A stretch of 64,000 bases of DNA from an uncultured Pelagibacteraceae bacterium (GCA_902622545.1 CACNQD010000002.1:186001-250000); one strand, 5' to 3'. Positions 1 through 13,069 are shown, counted from the stretch's first letter. Notes: a model not told the origin generated them from the letters alone. Translations and numbers: made by a program.

Positions 1-1
1 A

Positions 2-571
2 GGTCTTTTGAAAATAATAAATTATCCATTGGCTGCTCCTAGCGCAAACATTTCATCGAGAGTAAGTCCAGTAACAAAAAACCATGTGAAAGAAGAATTT
101 GGTAAAAAAATAAAATATATTATTGAGGGAGGTCTTTCTAAGATTGGGTTAGAGTCTACAATTATAAATTTGACAGGTAAGCCTGAAATTCTTCGTATTG
201 GCAGTATAGATATTAATAAATTAAGAAAAGCATTAAAAAAAAAGTTACTTTACAGAAAAAAAACTTATATGAAAGTACCGGGTCAAAATAGATTACATTA
301 TTCTCCAGGCATACCATTAAGAATGAACTGTAAAGAAGCAAGTCAAGATGAGGCGTTTATACTAGTGAAAAAAAGAAATAATAGTAATAAAAATTTTTTT
401 TATATTAGTAAAAATAAAAATTTAAAAGAGGCGGCAAGGAACCTATATTCAGTTTTAAGAATGATTAAAAAAAAAGGATATAAAAAAATTGCTGTTGAAA
501 AAATAGAAAATAAAGGGATCGGGTCGGCAATAAATGACAGGCTGCAAAAGGCTTCGAAAAAAAATAAATGA
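2..571 (+). CDS. sua5: Threonylcarbamoyl-AMP synthase, Sua5/TsaC family (C-terminal part, cut by window edge)
   Basis: This enzyme makes threonylcarbamoyl-adenylate from threonine, bicarbonate and ATP for the t6A37 modification of ANN-decoding tRNAs. The reading frame is open to the left edge, so the N-terminal third is outside the window. The visible part begins in the YrdC-like catalytic domain (PLAAPSANIS, then GLESTI and a P-ILR-G segment). It continues into the extra C-terminal Sua5 domain, marked by an HYSPG motif and a final GIGSAINDRL segment. The C-terminal domain separates the long Sua5 type from the short TsaC type. The stop overlaps the ABC transporter start by 4 bases (ATGA), so the genes are probably cotranscribed. 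Identification is secure; the start cannot be seen. Confidence 0.9.
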   Translation, partial: GLLKIINYPLAAPSANISSRVSPVTKNHVKEEFGKKIKYIIEGGLSKIGLESTIINLTGKPEILRIGSIDINKLRKALKKKLLYRKKTYMKVPGQNRLHYSPGIPLRMNCKEASQDEAFILVKKRNNSNKNFFYISKNKNLKEAARNLYSVLRMIKKKGYKKIAVEKIENKGIGSAINDRLQKASKKNK

Positions 572-1302
572 ATACTTTGGTGAGTGTAAATAATCTAACT
601 AAAAATTTCTCAAATTTTGAAGCTGTAAAAGAAATTAGTTTTAGTATAAATGAAAGTGAAATTCTCGGTTTACTAGGTCCAAATGGTTGTGGCAAAACTA
701 CAACAATTGGAATGATGTTAGGCTTATTAAGACCAACAAGTGGCGAGGTTATAATAAATGGTCTTAATGTTGAAAAGAATAGAATAAATCTTCTAAAAAA
801 GATGAATTTTATTTCTCCTTACATTGAGTTGCCAAAAAAACTTACTGTAAAAGAAAATCTAATGGTTTATGGTAAATTATACTCTGTTAATGATATAAGT
901 AATCGCATTGATTATCTTACTGAAACATTAAGGTTGAGTGAATTCATTAACAAAAAAACTGGTGAACTTTCTTCAGGCCAAAAAAATAGAGTCAGTCTTG
1001 CAAAAGCAGTAGTTAATGATCCAGACATTTTATTATTAGATGAGCCAACAGCTTCATTAGATCCAGAAACAGGAGATTTTGTTAGGACTTTCATAGAAAA
1101 AATTTCATCAGAAAAAAAAATGTCAATCTTGCTTGCCTCCCATAATATGAATGAAGTAAAAAGGCTTTGCAAAAGTATTTTAATGATGAAAGACGGAAAA
1201 ATTATAGATAGAGGCACACCGTCAGAAATTATTAATAAACACGGTAAAAAAAACTTAGAAGAAGTTTTTTTGAAACTTAATAGAACTAAAAATGAGTTAT
1301 AA
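568..1302 (+). CDS. ABC transporter ATP-binding protein (ABC-2 type exporter)
   Basis: This is the cytoplasmic ATPase of an exporter whose membrane partner is the next gene. The 244-residue protein has Walker A GPNGCGKTT (residues 37-45), the signature LSSGQ (134-138), Walker B ILLLDEP (154-160) and an H-loop histidine near 191 in LLASHN. The arrangement matches the DrrA/CcmA-like family that drives ABC-2 permeases. The start overlaps the sua5 stop and the end overlaps the permease start by 11 bases, so the two transporter genes are translationally coupled. The substrate cannot be read from the sequence; lipids, polysaccharides and drugs are all carried by relatives. Confidence 0.9.
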   Translation: MNTLVSVNNLTKNFSNFEAVKEISFSINESEILGLLGPNGCGKTTTIGMMLGLLRPTSGEVIINGLNVEKNRINLLKKMNFISPYIELPKKLTVKENLMVYGKLYSVNDISNRIDYLTETLRLSEFINKKTGELSSGQKNRVSLAKAVVNDPDILLLDEPTASLDPETGDFVRTFIEKISSEKKMSILLASHNMNEVKRLCKSILMMKDGKIIDRGTPSEIINKHGKKNLEEVFLKLNRTKNEL

Positions 1303-2083
1303 TAGAATTTTAGGACTTTTCTTAAGACACTTTTTTTTAATAAAAGGTTCTCTACCAAGAATTTTAGACTTAATTTATTGGCCTACAATTCAAATAATCC
1401 TTTGGGGATTTATTTCAAAGTTTTTTACGGTATATAGTGATTACTACAATAATACTGTTGGGGTCATACTAAGTTGCGCAATTCTTTACGATTTTTTATT
1501 TAGATCAAGCATAAGTTTCAATATGTTATTTTTAGAGGAGATTTGGAGTAGGAATTTTACAAATTTATTTATTGCGCCTCTTCGTATAAGTGAAATAATT
1601 ATATCATTAGTTTTGACTGCTCTTTTAAGAACTTTGATAGGTTTGGTACCTGCAATATTAATTACTTCGCCATTATTTGGTATATCAATTTTAGATCTTG
1701 GTACGCCTCTTTTTTTATTATTTTTTAGTTTATATGCATTTGGGATTACATTGGGCTTATTTGTTTCATCAGGTTTACTAAGATATGGGCCAGCGTTTGA
1801 AAACATTGCATGGTCATCACTTTTTTTATTAGCACCTTTAGGATGTATTTATTATCCAATTGAAATATTACCCGAGTTTTTTCAAACTGTAGCAAAGTTA
1901 TTACCTTTGGTTTATATTTTTGAGGAAGCAAGATCAATTTTAGTAAACAATACTGTGAACTATTCAAGTATAATGTCTGCAATATATTTAAACATTTTTT
2001 ATCTATTTTTAGGAATTTCTTTATTTTACTATTCTTTTAATAAGGCACGTGATAAAGGGACATTAATTAATATAGGTGAATAA
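1292..2083 (+). CDS. ABC-2 type transporter permease
   Basis: This is the membrane half of the exporter encoded with the preceding ATPase. The 263-residue protein has about six hydrophobic segments and the general shape of ABC-2 permeases, including a re-entrant hydrophobic stretch with a Pro-rich LAPLGCIYYP segment in the second half. It starts inside the end of the ATPase gene and stops three bases before the 3' end of the oppositely oriented tRNA-Arg gene. No substrate-specific feature was recognised. Confidence 0.85.
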   Translation: MSYNRILGLFLRHFFLIKGSLPRILDLIYWPTIQIILWGFISKFFTVYSDYYNNTVGVILSCAILYDFLFRSSISFNMLFLEEIWSRNFTNLFIAPLRISEIIISLVLTALLRTLIGLVPAILITSPLFGISILDLGTPLFLLFFSLYAFGITLGLFVSSGLLRYGPAFENIAWSSLFLLAPLGCIYYPIEILPEFFQTVAKLLPLVYIFEEARSILVNNTVNYSSIMSAIYLNIFYLFLGISLFYYSFNKARDKGTLINIGE

Positions 2084-2086
2084 TTT

Positions 2087-2164
2087 TGGCGCGCTCGCAA
2101 GGAGTCGAACCCTGAACCTCCAGAGCCGAAATCTGGCGCTCTATCCAGTTAAGCTACGAGCGCA
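2087..2164 (-). tRNA. tRNA-Arg (anticodon TCG)
   Basis: Read on the minus strand this is a full cloverleaf. A 7-bp acceptor stem (GCGCTCG with CGAGCGC) is followed by a D arm, an anticodon stem CCAGA/TCTGG enclosing the loop TTTCGGC, a T arm with GGTTCGACTCC, discriminator G73 and an encoded CCA. Loop positions 34-36 read TCG, which decodes CGN arginine codons. The 5' end lies 22 bases from the divergent rluD start codon, so the two promoters must overlap. Confidence 0.93.
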
Positions 2165-2186
2165 TAAAGTATTAATATAGTAATTT

Positions 2187-3158
2187 ATGAAAAAAATCAT
2201 TAATTTATTAGTAGGGACACAGGATAATATTTTACGGGTAGATCAATTTATAAATAAATATGAAAAAGATTTAAGTAGATCTAAAATCAAGAATTTAATA
2301 CTTAAAAAAAATTTAAGTATAAACAATAAACTTAATGACGATCCCTCTAAAAAAATCAAAATAAACGACAAAATTAGCCTAATAATTCCTGAGCCTGAAG
2401 AAGTAAACCTTAAACCATTTGAATATAAAATTGATATAATTTATGAGGACAATGATTTGCTTGTGTTAAATAAAAAAGCGGACATTTCAATGCATCCGGG
2501 CGCAGGAAATAAAGACAGAACACTTGTTAATGCATTAATTAATTATAAAAAAAAATTATCAAATATTAACGGTGAGCTAAGACCGGGTATCGTTCATAGA
2601 ATTGACAAACATACTTCGGGATTAGTGGTAATTGCAAAAAACAATTTTACACATGAAAATTTGTCAAATCAATTCAGTGAACACTCAATAGAAAGAAAAT
2701 ATCAAACTTTAGTTTGGGGAAAACTTAGACCCAGTAATGGTAAAATAGAAACTTTTATAACAAGAAGCTCCAAAAACAGACAATTAATGTCTGTTAGTTT
2801 ATCGAAAGGAAAAAATTCAATTACGAATTATAAAACGCTTGAAATATTTGAAAAAGAAACAGTTCCGACTTTTAGTTTAATTGAGTGTAAATTAGAAACT
2901 GGAAGAACCCATCAAATAAGAGTTCATATGAGTTATAAAGGTAATAACATAGTTGGTGATCAAAAATATAAAAAAAAATTTAAAAAAATAAAAGATATAA
3001 ATAAAGACTTAGAAAAAAAAATCATGAATTTAGACAGGCAATTTTTACATGCCGTCAGCTTAGGTTTCACTCATCCGACTAAAAATAAAAGAATGAATTT
3101 TAAATCTAAATTACCAAATGATCTTGAAAATATTCTAAAAAGCCTAAGAAATGCTTAA
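2187..3158 (+). CDS. rluD: RluA/RluD-family 23S rRNA pseudouridine synthase
   Basis: The protein isomerises uridine to pseudouridine in large-subunit rRNA. It has an S4-like RNA-binding domain over roughly residues 15-75 and then the pseudouridine synthase domain. The family motif HRIDKHTSG holds the catalytic aspartate at residue 140, and a later GRTHQIRVH motif completes the site. At 323 residues it has normal RluD length. RluD (helix 69) is the best guess, but RluC-type specificity cannot be excluded from sequence alone. It is followed after 49 bases by rpoH on the same strand. Confidence 0.88.
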   Translation: MKKIINLLVGTQDNILRVDQFINKYEKDLSRSKIKNLILKKNLSINNKLNDDPSKKIKINDKISLIIPEPEEVNLKPFEYKIDIIYEDNDLLVLNKKADISMHPGAGNKDRTLVNALINYKKKLSNINGELRPGIVHRIDKHTSGLVVIAKNNFTHENLSNQFSEHSIERKYQTLVWGKLRPSNGKIETFITRSSKNRQLMSVSLSKGKNSITNYKTLEIFEKETVPTFSLIECKLETGRTHQIRVHMSYKGNNIVGDQKYKKKFKKIKDINKDLEKKIMNLDRQFLHAVSLGFTHPTKNKRMNFKSKLPNDLENILKSLRNA

Positions 3159-3207
3159 AATTTTATACATTGTAAATTTAAAAAAATTAATTAAATAAGT
3201 CTTACAA

Positions 3208-6193
<2,986 letters not shown>

Positions 6194-6194
6194 A

Positions 6195-7526
6195 TTAATT
6201 CAAAGATCTTTTAACAATATTTATACAATTTAATAATAATTTTTTATTATCTGTTTCAACCATTATTCTAATTTTAGGTTCTGTACCAGATTTTCTTACC
6301 AAAATTCTTCCTTGCTTTTTAATTGCTTTAGAGGCTTTTTTGATAGCATTTTTACACTTAATAGTATCTATGATTGATTTGTCTTTAACAGTAACATTTT
6401 CCAATAATTGTTCAGTTGGTTTAAATACTTTAAAAATTTCACTAGCCTTTTTGCCTTTTCTCATTGCAAACAATACTTCTAAAGCAACCAATAAGCCATC
6501 TCCTGTAGTTGCAAATTTTCCTAAAATAATATGTCCTGATTGCTCACCTCCCAGATTAAATTTATTTTTCTGCATTTTTTCTTTTACATATCTGTCACCA
6601 ACTTTTGCCCTTAAGAATTTTATTTTTTTATTTTTGAAATATTTTTGTAGTCCGTAATTTGACATTAAGGTTCCGACTACACCACCTTTTAATATTTTTT
6701 TTCTCTTCCATCTTGTGGCTAACATTCCAATAATTTGGTCTCCATCTATTATTTTGCCTCTTTCGTCTGCTAATATTACTCTGTCTGCATCACCATCTAA
6801 AGCTATACCAATATGTGCCTTATTTTTTCTTACGAATGATTGTATTTTTTGTGGAAAGGTCGATCCACATTTTGAGTTTATATTAAATCCATTAGGTGAA
6901 GTTCCAGTCTCATAAATTTTTGCACCCAGTGATTTTAAAAGACTCGGGGCTGATTTATATCCAGCACCATTTGCACAATCTATTGCAATCCTCATTTTTT
7001 TAAGATTAAAATTACTAGGAAAATTTTTTTTTAAAATTTTAACATAGTCATCATTCGCATTTTCTAACCTTTTAACTCTACCCAATTTTTTAGGATTAGA
7101 TAAATTTTTTATTATTTTAGAGTCTATAAGTTTTTCAATTCTCATTTCAATTTTATCTGATAATTTTAATCCATCTGGACCAAAAAGTTTTAAACCATTG
7201 TCGTAATAGGGATTGTGAGATGCAGTTATCATAATTCCCATATTTGCTTTCATTTTTTTTGTTAACATTGCAAGTCCGTTTGTTGGTAAAGGTCCCAATA
7301 AAAATACGTGCATTCCAGTTGATGCAAGACCTGAGACTAGTGCGGGCTCTAATGTATAACCTGATAATCTTGTATCTTTTGCGATAATTGCTACTTGTTT
7401 AGATTTTCTTAGATTTTTAAAATAAGTTCCGGCTGCTAAACCAAATTTAAAAAACATTTCGCCATTGATATTTCCTTGATTAACTTGTCCTCGAATACCG
7501 TCAGTACCAAAATATTTTTTTGACAT
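6195..7526 (-). CDS. glmM: Phosphoglucosamine mutase
   Basis: The enzyme converts glucosamine-6-phosphate to glucosamine-1-phosphate on the way to UDP-GlcNAc for peptidoglycan and lipid A. The 443-residue protein carries the phosphoserine loop TASHNP (Ser103), a metal-binding DGDADR loop near residue 245, a sugar-binding GEQSGH loop and the C-terminal RKSGTEPKIR phosphate-binding loop. It lies one base from folP and one from thiD. The folP-glmM order is widespread in proteobacteria. Confidence 0.96.
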   Translation of the reverse strand: MSKKYFGTDGIRGQVNQGNINGEMFFKFGLAAGTYFKNLRKSKQVAIIAKDTRLSGYTLEPALVSGLASTGMHVFLLGPLPTNGLAMLTKKMKANMGIMITASHNPYYDNGLKLFGPDGLKLSDKIEMRIEKLIDSKIIKNLSNPKKLGRVKRLENANDDYVKILKKNFPSNFNLKKMRIAIDCANGAGYKSAPSLLKSLGAKIYETGTSPNGFNINSKCGSTFPQKIQSFVRKNKAHIGIALDGDADRVILADERGKIIDGDQIIGMLATRWKRKKILKGGVVGTLMSNYGLQKYFKNKKIKFLRAKVGDRYVKEKMQKNKFNLGGEQSGHIILGKFATTGDGLLVALEVLFAMRKGKKASEIFKVFKPTEQLLENVTVKDKSIIDTIKCKNAIKKASKAIKKQGRILVRKSGTEPKIRIMVETDNKKLLLNCINIVKRSLN

Positions 7527-7527
7527 T

Positions 7528-8574
7528 TTAATTGTTAATAGATTTAAACACCTTTAATCCTTGAGAAATTTCATTAAAGTCATGAACTCTCATTATTTGA
7601 ACCCCATTCATCATAGCATGAATGGATGATGCTAATGTGCCTCCAAGTTTAATATTACTATCATTCTTACCAGAAATATATTTTATAAATCTTTTTCTAG
7701 AAGAGCCTAACATTATAGGAAAACCTAAAGAGTGGAAGACAGAAATATTGTTCATTATGGTAATATTATGTTTCAAGTTTTTTCCAAAACCTATTCCTGG
7801 ATCTAAAATAATATTGTTATGCTTTATTCCAGCTTTTCTTAAAAGTTCAATTTTTTTTTCAAAAAAATCGTATATTTCTAGAAGAACATTCTTGTAAGAA
7901 GGTTTTCTTTGCATCGTCCTTGGTACTCCTTTTGAATGATTAATGATCAAAGGAAGTTTTGTTTTTTTAAGGAAATCAATAGTTTTGGTATCGTATGAAA
8001 ATCCAGAAACATCATTAACAATATTAAGTTTATATCTAAAAGCGTTACGCATAACAAAAGTTTTTCTAGTATCTAAAGATAACAAAAATTTATAACTTCT
8101 AATTTTTTTGAGTAAATTCTTTATTCTTTTCCATTCAATATTTTCATCTATATCTTTAGATCCCGGTCGAGTTGACTCTCCTCCTACATCTATAATTTTA
8201 CAACCAGCTTTTAATAGTGAATTCACTCTTTTTAATGCTGAGCCAATCTGATTGTATCGTCCTCCATCTGAAAAACTATCAGGTGTGAGATTTAATATTC
8301 CAATCAATAAAGGTTCTTTCAAGCTTATCTTACAAAATGTTTTTTTTTTTGTGATTTTCTTTAAGTCTTCTTTTATTTTTTTTTTTAGACCAAAACTTAA
8401 CGAGTTGATAATGTTAATGTTTATTTTTCTTTTTTTTTTTCTGGATAAAATTTCAACTGTATCAAAGGATAATTCTTTATTACCATGTAATGAAAGTGCT
8501 TTTTTTTTCTTAAGCATTTCTAATGATGATTTGCCGTAATAAAAATTACACGCTCTTGTGTAATATTTTGACAT
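7528..8574 (-). CDS. folP: Dihydropteroate synthase with N-terminal extension
   Basis: The enzyme condenses p-aminobenzoate with dihydropterin pyrophosphate in folate synthesis. The TIM-barrel signature starts only near residue 90 (GILNLTPDSFSDGGRY) and continues with GCKIIDVGGESTRPG, VNDVSG, LDPGIGFGK and GSSRKRFI. The protein is 348 residues; about 85 lysine-rich residues precede the barrel. I recall similar N-terminal extensions on some alphaproteobacterial FolP proteins, but their role is unclear. The gene sits between ftsH and glmM, the usual neighbourhood. Confidence 0.95.
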   Translation of the reverse strand: MSKYYTRACNFYYGKSSLEMLKKKKALSLHGNKELSFDTVEILSRKKKRKININIINSLSFGLKKKIKEDLKKITKKKTFCKISLKEPLLIGILNLTPDSFSDGGRYNQIGSALKRVNSLLKAGCKIIDVGGESTRPGSKDIDENIEWKRIKNLLKKIRSYKFLLSLDTRKTFVMRNAFRYKLNIVNDVSGFSYDTKTIDFLKKTKLPLIINHSKGVPRTMQRKPSYKNVLLEIYDFFEKKIELLRKAGIKHNNIILDPGIGFGKNLKHNITIMNNISVFHSLGFPIMLGSSRKRFIKYISGKNDSNIKLGGTLASSIHAMMNGVQIMRVHDFNEISQGLKVFKSINN

Positions 8575-8579
8575 TAATT

Positions 8580-10475
8580 TTAATGAACTATTTTAGGTTT
8601 TAAACCAATAGATCCTAATGCTGAACCCGAATTATCTTCCTCAACTTTTAAGTCTTCTTTATTAGGCGGATAGACATTTTTGTTAATTAAGTCCTCTATT
8701 TCTGTTCCTGTTAGAGTTTCATACACAAGAAGTGCCTTCGCCAATTTATGTAAATCCTCAATCTTGTCTTTAAGAATTTTTTTAGCTCTTTCATATCCCA
8801 TGTCTACAAATCTTTTAATCTCAGCATCCACTTTTCTCGCTGTTTCTTCAGACATATTTTGTTGTCTAGCAACTGATCTACCAAGAAAAACTTCTTCCTC
8901 GTTTTCTCCATAAAGTATAGGGCCTAGTTCTTTACTTAATCCTGCTCTCATCACCATAGCTCTAGCTCTTTTTGTAGCTTGTTCAATATCACTAGAAGCT
9001 CCAGTTGTAACCTTATCATCTCCAAAAATGATTTCTTCAGCTACTCTTCCCCCCATAGCAATTGCCATTTGTGCATGTAATTGTTCTCTCGTTTGAGAAA
9101 CTTCATCCCTTTCTGGCAGTTGCATTACCATTCCTAACGCTCTACCTCGTGGTATGATTGTTGCCTTGTGGATAGGATAAGCTGCTTTCTCATTAAGTGT
9201 AACAATCGCATGGCCCGCTTCATGGTAAGCAGTTAGTTTCTTTTCTTCTTCTGTCATAACCATTGATCTTCTTTCAGCACCCATCATAACCTTATCTTTT
9301 GCTTCTTCAAATTCTTGGGATGTTACAATTCTTTTATTTTTTCTTGCTGCTAATAAAGCTGCTTCATTAACAAGGTTAGCTAAATCAGCGCCAGAAAAAC
9401 CTGGGGTTCCTCTAGCAACAGTTCTCAAATTCACATCAGGAGACATCGATATTTTTTTAGCATGGACTTTCAGAATTTTTTCTCTTCCAATTATGTCTGG
9501 ATTAGATACAACAACTTGTCTGTCAAATCTACCTGGTCTTAATAAAGCTGGATCTAAAACATCAGGTCTGTTTGTAGCTGCAATAATTATTACTCCTTCA
9601 TTTGTATCGAAGCCATCCATCTCAACTAACAATTGGTTTAGTGTCTGCTCTCTTTCATCATTACCACCACCTAAACCAGCACCTCTACTTCTGCCAACTG
9701 CATCAATTTCATCTATAAAAATAATACAAGGAGAGTGTTTTTTACCCTGTTCAAACATATCACGAACTCTTGAAGCTCCTACTCCAACGAACATTTCAAC
9801 AAAATCTGAACCTGATATTGTAAAGAATGGAACGCCTGCTTCCCCTGCTATCGCTCTTGCAAGAAGTGTCTTACCAGTTCCGGGGGGGCCAACTAAAAGA
9901 CAGCCTCGAGGTATTTTGCCACCTAATCTACTAAATTTTTTTGGATCTCTTAAAAACTCAACAACTTCTTCAACTTCTTCTTTTGCTTCTTCAACACCTG
10001 CTACATCATTAAAAGTAACTTTTCCTTTAACTTCGTTCATCATCTTTGCTTTGGATCTTCCAAAACCCATAGCCCCACCTTTGCCACCTTGCATTTGTCT
10101 CATAAAGAAAATCCAAACTGCAATTAGCAGTAACATTGGGAACCAGGATAAAAGAACTCCAAGGAGTGATGGCATTTTTTCATCTGTTGGAACAGCTGAA
10201 ATGCTTACCCCGCTTTCAGACAATTTTTCAACTAAATTTGGATAGTTTGCAGAGTAAGTAGTGAAGGTTTTACCATTTGCCATCACACCTTTTATATTAT
10301 TTCCCTGTATCTGAACCTCTACAACTCTTCCGTTATCAACTTCTTTCAAAAATTCTGAAAATATAATCTTTTCATTATTTGTCGATTTGATATTTTGCGG
10401 GTTTTTAAACATATTATAGAGTCCTATAGTCAGAACGACTATAATTGCCCACATTGCTAGATTTTTAAAATTCAT
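8580..10475 (-). CDS. ftsH: ATP-dependent zinc metalloprotease FtsH
   Basis: This membrane-anchored AAA+ protease degrades misfolded membrane proteins and short-lived regulators such as sigma-32. The 631-residue protein has a first membrane helix (about 7-23), a periplasmic domain, a second helix (about 103-124), Walker A GPPGTGKT (196-203), Walker [10 protein letters not shown] (251-259), the SRH arginines in LLRPGRFDR and the zinc motif HEAGH (418-422). Everything needed for activity is present. It follows tilS after a 64-base gap, the normal order. Confidence 0.98.
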   Translation of the reverse strand: MNFKNLAMWAIIVVLTIGLYNMFKNPQNIKSTNNEKIIFSEFLKEVDNGRVVEVQIQGNNIKGVMANGKTFTTYSANYPNLVEKLSESGVSISAVPTDEKMPSLLGVLLSWFPMLLLIAVWIFFMRQMQGGKGGAMGFGRSKAKMMNEVKGKVTFNDVAGVEEAKEEVEEVVEFLRDPKKFSRLGGKIPRGCLLVGPPGTGKTLLARAIAGEAGVPFFTISGSDFVEMFVGVGASRVRDMFEQGKKHSPCIIFIDEIDAVGRSRGAGLGGGNDEREQTLNQLLVEMDGFDTNEGVIIIAATNRPDVLDPALLRPGRFDRQVVVSNPDIIGREKILKVHAKKISMSPDVNLRTVARGTPGFSGADLANLVNEAALLAARKNKRIVTSQEFEEAKDKVMMGAERRSMVMTEEEKKLTAYHEAGHAIVTLNEKAAYPIHKATIIPRGRALGMVMQLPERDEVSQTREQLHAQMAIAMGGRVAEEIIFGDDKVTTGASSDIEQATKRARAMVMRAGLSKELGPILYGENEEEVFLGRSVARQQNMSEETARKVDAEIKRFVDMGYERAKKILKDKIEDLHKLAKALLVYETLTGTEIEDLINKNVYPPNKEDLKVEEDNSGSALGSIGLKPKIVH

Positions 10476-10539
10476 ATCTAGACTTTAAAGTAAGAATTAT
10501 TCTGTATTAAACAAGTGCTAAATTGTAACATAATTTAGT

Positions 10540-11592
10540 TTATTTTATGTTTTCAGGGTAAATTAGTGTTGTATTATTAACTCTTTCTATAATACAGCCG
10601 CCTAAAGTAGTTTTTTTAAAAGAATTAGCTCTTAATTCTGAGATTTTTTTAAGCAAAGATTTACCTCTAGGATAATAGTATTTGCTGTTTGTTTTTGAGA
10701 TTAGGTTTGAAAGTGATCTAAGGACAATTTCATCAGGTTGTTTAAAAAATTCACGATTAATGACAACTGTATCTTTAAAATTTTTACTAAAATAGTTAGT
10801 GTTTTTAAAAATATTTTGATCTGAATAATATTTCAATGTTTCGTTAGCAGAGTTTAAATTACAATAAGTTAAATCAAATTTGCTTTTATCAAAACCTTCA
10901 TTCTGCAAATTTTTCAATAAATTTCTTACTCTAATTCTTAAAAACTGATCATTAGAATTAGAAGGATCATCAATATAATAATCAAAAACTTTGTTTGTAA
11001 CTTTTAGTAATGTTTTTTTTGTAATATTTAGGAAAGGCCTATAGCCTTTTAAACTTTTATTGATAAAAGTATCTTTTGATGAAAATGATGTTAATCCTCT
11101 TATTCCAGAGCCTCTTAACATTCTAATGAAAAAATTTTCGTATAAATCATCCTGATGATGACCTAATAACAAGGCATTAATCCTCTTTTTTTTGCAAAAT
11201 CTTTCTAACAAACTATATCTGGCTATTCTAGCATTTTCCTGAGTAATTCTCGTTTCTGTAATTTTTTTCCAAGATAATATTTCACATTTAATGCAGGATT
11301 TGTTCATCAATAATTTTAAATCTCTAGCCTCTTCAGATGAGTTTTTTCTTATTTTGTGATCGACATGAACGTAATAAACTTTTTTATTATTTAGAATTTG
11401 AAAACATTTTGAAAAGTATGCTAGTGCAAGGCTGTCTGAACCACCTGATAAAGCGACTACAAAAGAGCTAATTTTTCTATATTTTAAAAATTCTTCAAAA
11501 TTTTTATAAATTTTTTTAAATTCTTTATTTTTAAGATAACTTAAAATTTTTTTATGAACTTTGTTTTTGACAGTCAAACTTTTTCTCTTCAT
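10540..11592 (-). CDS. tilS: tRNA(Ile)-lysidine synthetase
   Basis: The enzyme places lysine on C34 of the CAT-anticodon isoleucine tRNA so that it reads AUA. The PP-loop SGGSDS is at residues 49-54, followed by HVDHKIRKNS and GHHQDDLYENF segments typical of TilS. The annotated ATG makes it overlap cpoB by 41 bases, which is long even for this genome. A TTG five codons later is a possible alternative start, so the first residues are uncertain. The C-terminal substrate-binding region is weakly conserved. Confidence 0.93.
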   Translation of the reverse strand: MKRKSLTVKNKVHKKILSYLKNKEFKKIYKNFEEFLKYRKISSFVVALSGGSDSLALAYFSKCFQILNNKKVYYVHVDHKIRKNSSEEARDLKLLMNKSCIKCEILSWKKITETRITQENARIARYSLLERFCKKKRINALLLGHHQDDLYENFFIRMLRGSGIRGLTSFSSKDTFINKSLKGYRPFLNITKKTLLKVTNKVFDYYIDDPSNSNDQFLRIRVRNLLKNLQNEGFDKSKFDLTYCNLNSANETLKYYSDQNIFKNTNYFSKNFKDTVVINREFFKQPDEIVLRSLSNLISKTNSKYYYPRGKSLLKKISELRANSFKKTTLGGCIIERVNNTTLIYPENIK

Positions 11593-12511
11593 ATTTAGCT
11601 TTTTGAAGCACAGATTGTTTAGCTTTTGGATATTCCTTTTTTACTCCTTTAATCATTAAACAACCTTGATCTTTTTCTCCAATTTGAACTAATGATACTC
11701 CAAGCTTAAGTAAATTTATAGCTGCCTTTTCACTTTTTGGATATTTTTGATAACCCTCTAAATATGCTGACGCGGCGTCAGTATACAATTGTCTTATTCT
11801 GAAAGTTTCTGCATACCAATATTGGGCATTCCCAGCTAAGTTATGTTCTGGATTATCCATCACAAATTCTCTTAAAGCTCTTTCAGCTGTAGTGTAATCA
11901 CCTTGTTTTAGAAGACTGGTTGCAAAATTATATTGGTTCTTTGGATCTGTTTTTGGTAAAATTTTTTCTTCTGTTACAAAATTTTCTGTAACTACACTGC
12001 TCGTTGTTTCAATAGACTGTGTCTTTTGTACTAAATCTTGTGTTTCAGTATCTTTGTAAGTAATTGCACCTAAGTCTTGGGGTTGGGATGAGCCAGGTAA
12101 AGTTTTATCAGGTTTTGAGGTAACAACATTGTTAACATTGCCGACTTCAAGTTCTTGAAATCTTAATTGATTATCAGCCTGTACTTTAGATAGCCTGCTA
12201 GATAGTTTATCAATTTTAAAATTAATTTCTTCAAACTTATTAGTCAATTGTTGGAACTGTTGTTCAATCTCTGATAACTTCAACAAATGTCTAGTTAGTA
12301 CATCTTCGTCATTGTTACTTAAAACCGGACTATTGCTGGTAATATTTTCTGATGACTGTGAATATACAGCTTTCTCTAAAGTTTTAACATCTTGTTTTAA
12401 TTTTTCCAGAATTTCTAGAGTATCTTCTTCAGCACTTGATGGAGAGATTAAGATGCCTAAAAATATAATCAGATATGAAAATGTTTTATTAAAAAGTTTA
12501 TTAAAAACCAT
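11552..12511 (-). CDS. cpoB: Tol-Pal system protein CpoB (YbgF)
   Basis: This periplasmic protein links the Tol-Pal machine with peptidoglycan synthesis during division. The 319-residue protein has an N-terminal signal peptide (cleavage likely after SPSSA near residue 27), a coiled coil over roughly 30-130 that should trimerise, a low-complexity Thr/Ser/Gln linker, and C-terminal tetratricopeptide repeats from about residue 193. It follows pal across a strong hairpin (12545-12574), so its expression may be lower than that of pal or depend on readthrough. Confidence 0.92.
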   Translation of the reverse strand: MVFNKLFNKTFSYLIIFLGILISPSSAEEDTLEILEKLKQDVKTLEKAVYSQSSENITSNSPVLSNNDEDVLTRHLLKLSEIEQQFQQLTNKFEEINFKIDKLSSRLSKVQADNQLRFQELEVGNVNNVVTSKPDKTLPGSSQPQDLGAITYKDTETQDLVQKTQSIETTSSVVTENFVTEEKILPKTDPKNQYNFATSLLKQGDYTTAERALREFVMDNPEHNLAGNAQYWYAETFRIRQLYTDAASAYLEGYQKYPKSEKAAINLLKLGVSLVQIGEKDQGCLMIKGVKKEYPKAKQSVLQKAKYEEKKFDCQKQSS

Positions 12512-12544
12512 AATTTGATTAATATTTATAATGATGGCAAAAAA

Positions 12545-12574
12545 AAGACCCTAGTTTTTTAAAACTAGGGTCTT
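12545..12574 (-). terminator. Intrinsic terminator after pal
   Basis: On the minus strand the stem AAGACCCTAG pairs with CTAGGGTCTT and is followed by a run of T residues (the A-run at 12541-12546 of the plus strand). The stem contains five G-C pairs, which stands out in this AT-rich DNA. It lies between the pal stop (12588) and the cpoB start (12511), which suggests most pal transcripts end here. Confidence 0.85.
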
Positions 12575-12587
12575 AATTTTTAACAAA

Positions 12588-13064
12588 TTAATTTGCTTTT
12601 ACTGTTACTGATCTTCTATTTTTTGACCAAGCTAATGGATTTGATCCAGAGTCTACTGGTCTTTCTTTACCATAACTTATTACTGATATTCTGTTCCCAG
12701 ATATTCCGTAAGTCATCAAATAATCTTTAGCGGCGTTAGCTCTTCTTTCACCTAAAGCAAGGTTATATTCTCTAGTTCCTCTTTCGTCTGCATGACCTTC
12801 CAATACAACGTTAACTTTTGAATTTTTTCTTAACCAAGCAGCTTGTTTTCTTAAGGTTTCTCTAGAAGCAGTTGTTAAGACTGACTCATTAGTTGCAAAG
12901 AAAACTCTGTCCGGCACTCCTGATGCTAGATATTCAACTGTATCTTTACCAGTGTAAACATCCCCCTGCATTTGATTTGATACTTTTTTTGTTGCACAAG
13001 CAGATAAAAATATTCCTGCTAAAACAACAAAAAGGATGTTTTTAAAAATTTTGTTTAGTTTCAT
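12588..13064 (-). CDS. pal: Peptidoglycan-associated lipoprotein Pal
   Basis: This outer-membrane lipoprotein binds peptidoglycan and TolB and keeps the outer membrane attached during constriction. The 158-residue protein has a lipoprotein signal with lipobox LSAC (Cys23) and a C-terminal OmpA-like domain with the GHADERGTREYN motif that holds diaminopimelate. The start is supported by a clear Shine-Dalgarno sequence AAGGAG at 13070-13075, much stronger than at most genes here. A -10-like TATAAT sits upstream and a strong terminator follows, so pal looks able to be expressed as an abundant single-gene message. Confidence 0.97.
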   Translation of the reverse strand: MKLNKIFKNILFVVLAGIFLSACATKKVSNQMQGDVYTGKDTVEYLASGVPDRVFFATNESVLTTASRETLRKQAAWLRKNSKVNVVLEGHADERGTREYNLALGERRANAAKDYLMTYGISGNRISVISYGKERPVDSGSNPLAWSKNRRSVTVKAN

Positions 13065-13069
13065 TACTG

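Noticed and set aside
9493..10245. Long open frame on the plus strand (250 codons) opposite ftsH
   Set aside because: It mirrors the conserved AAA domain of ftsH on the other strand, shows low-complexity Ser/Pro/Leu composition, and has no recognisable motif or ribosome binding site.
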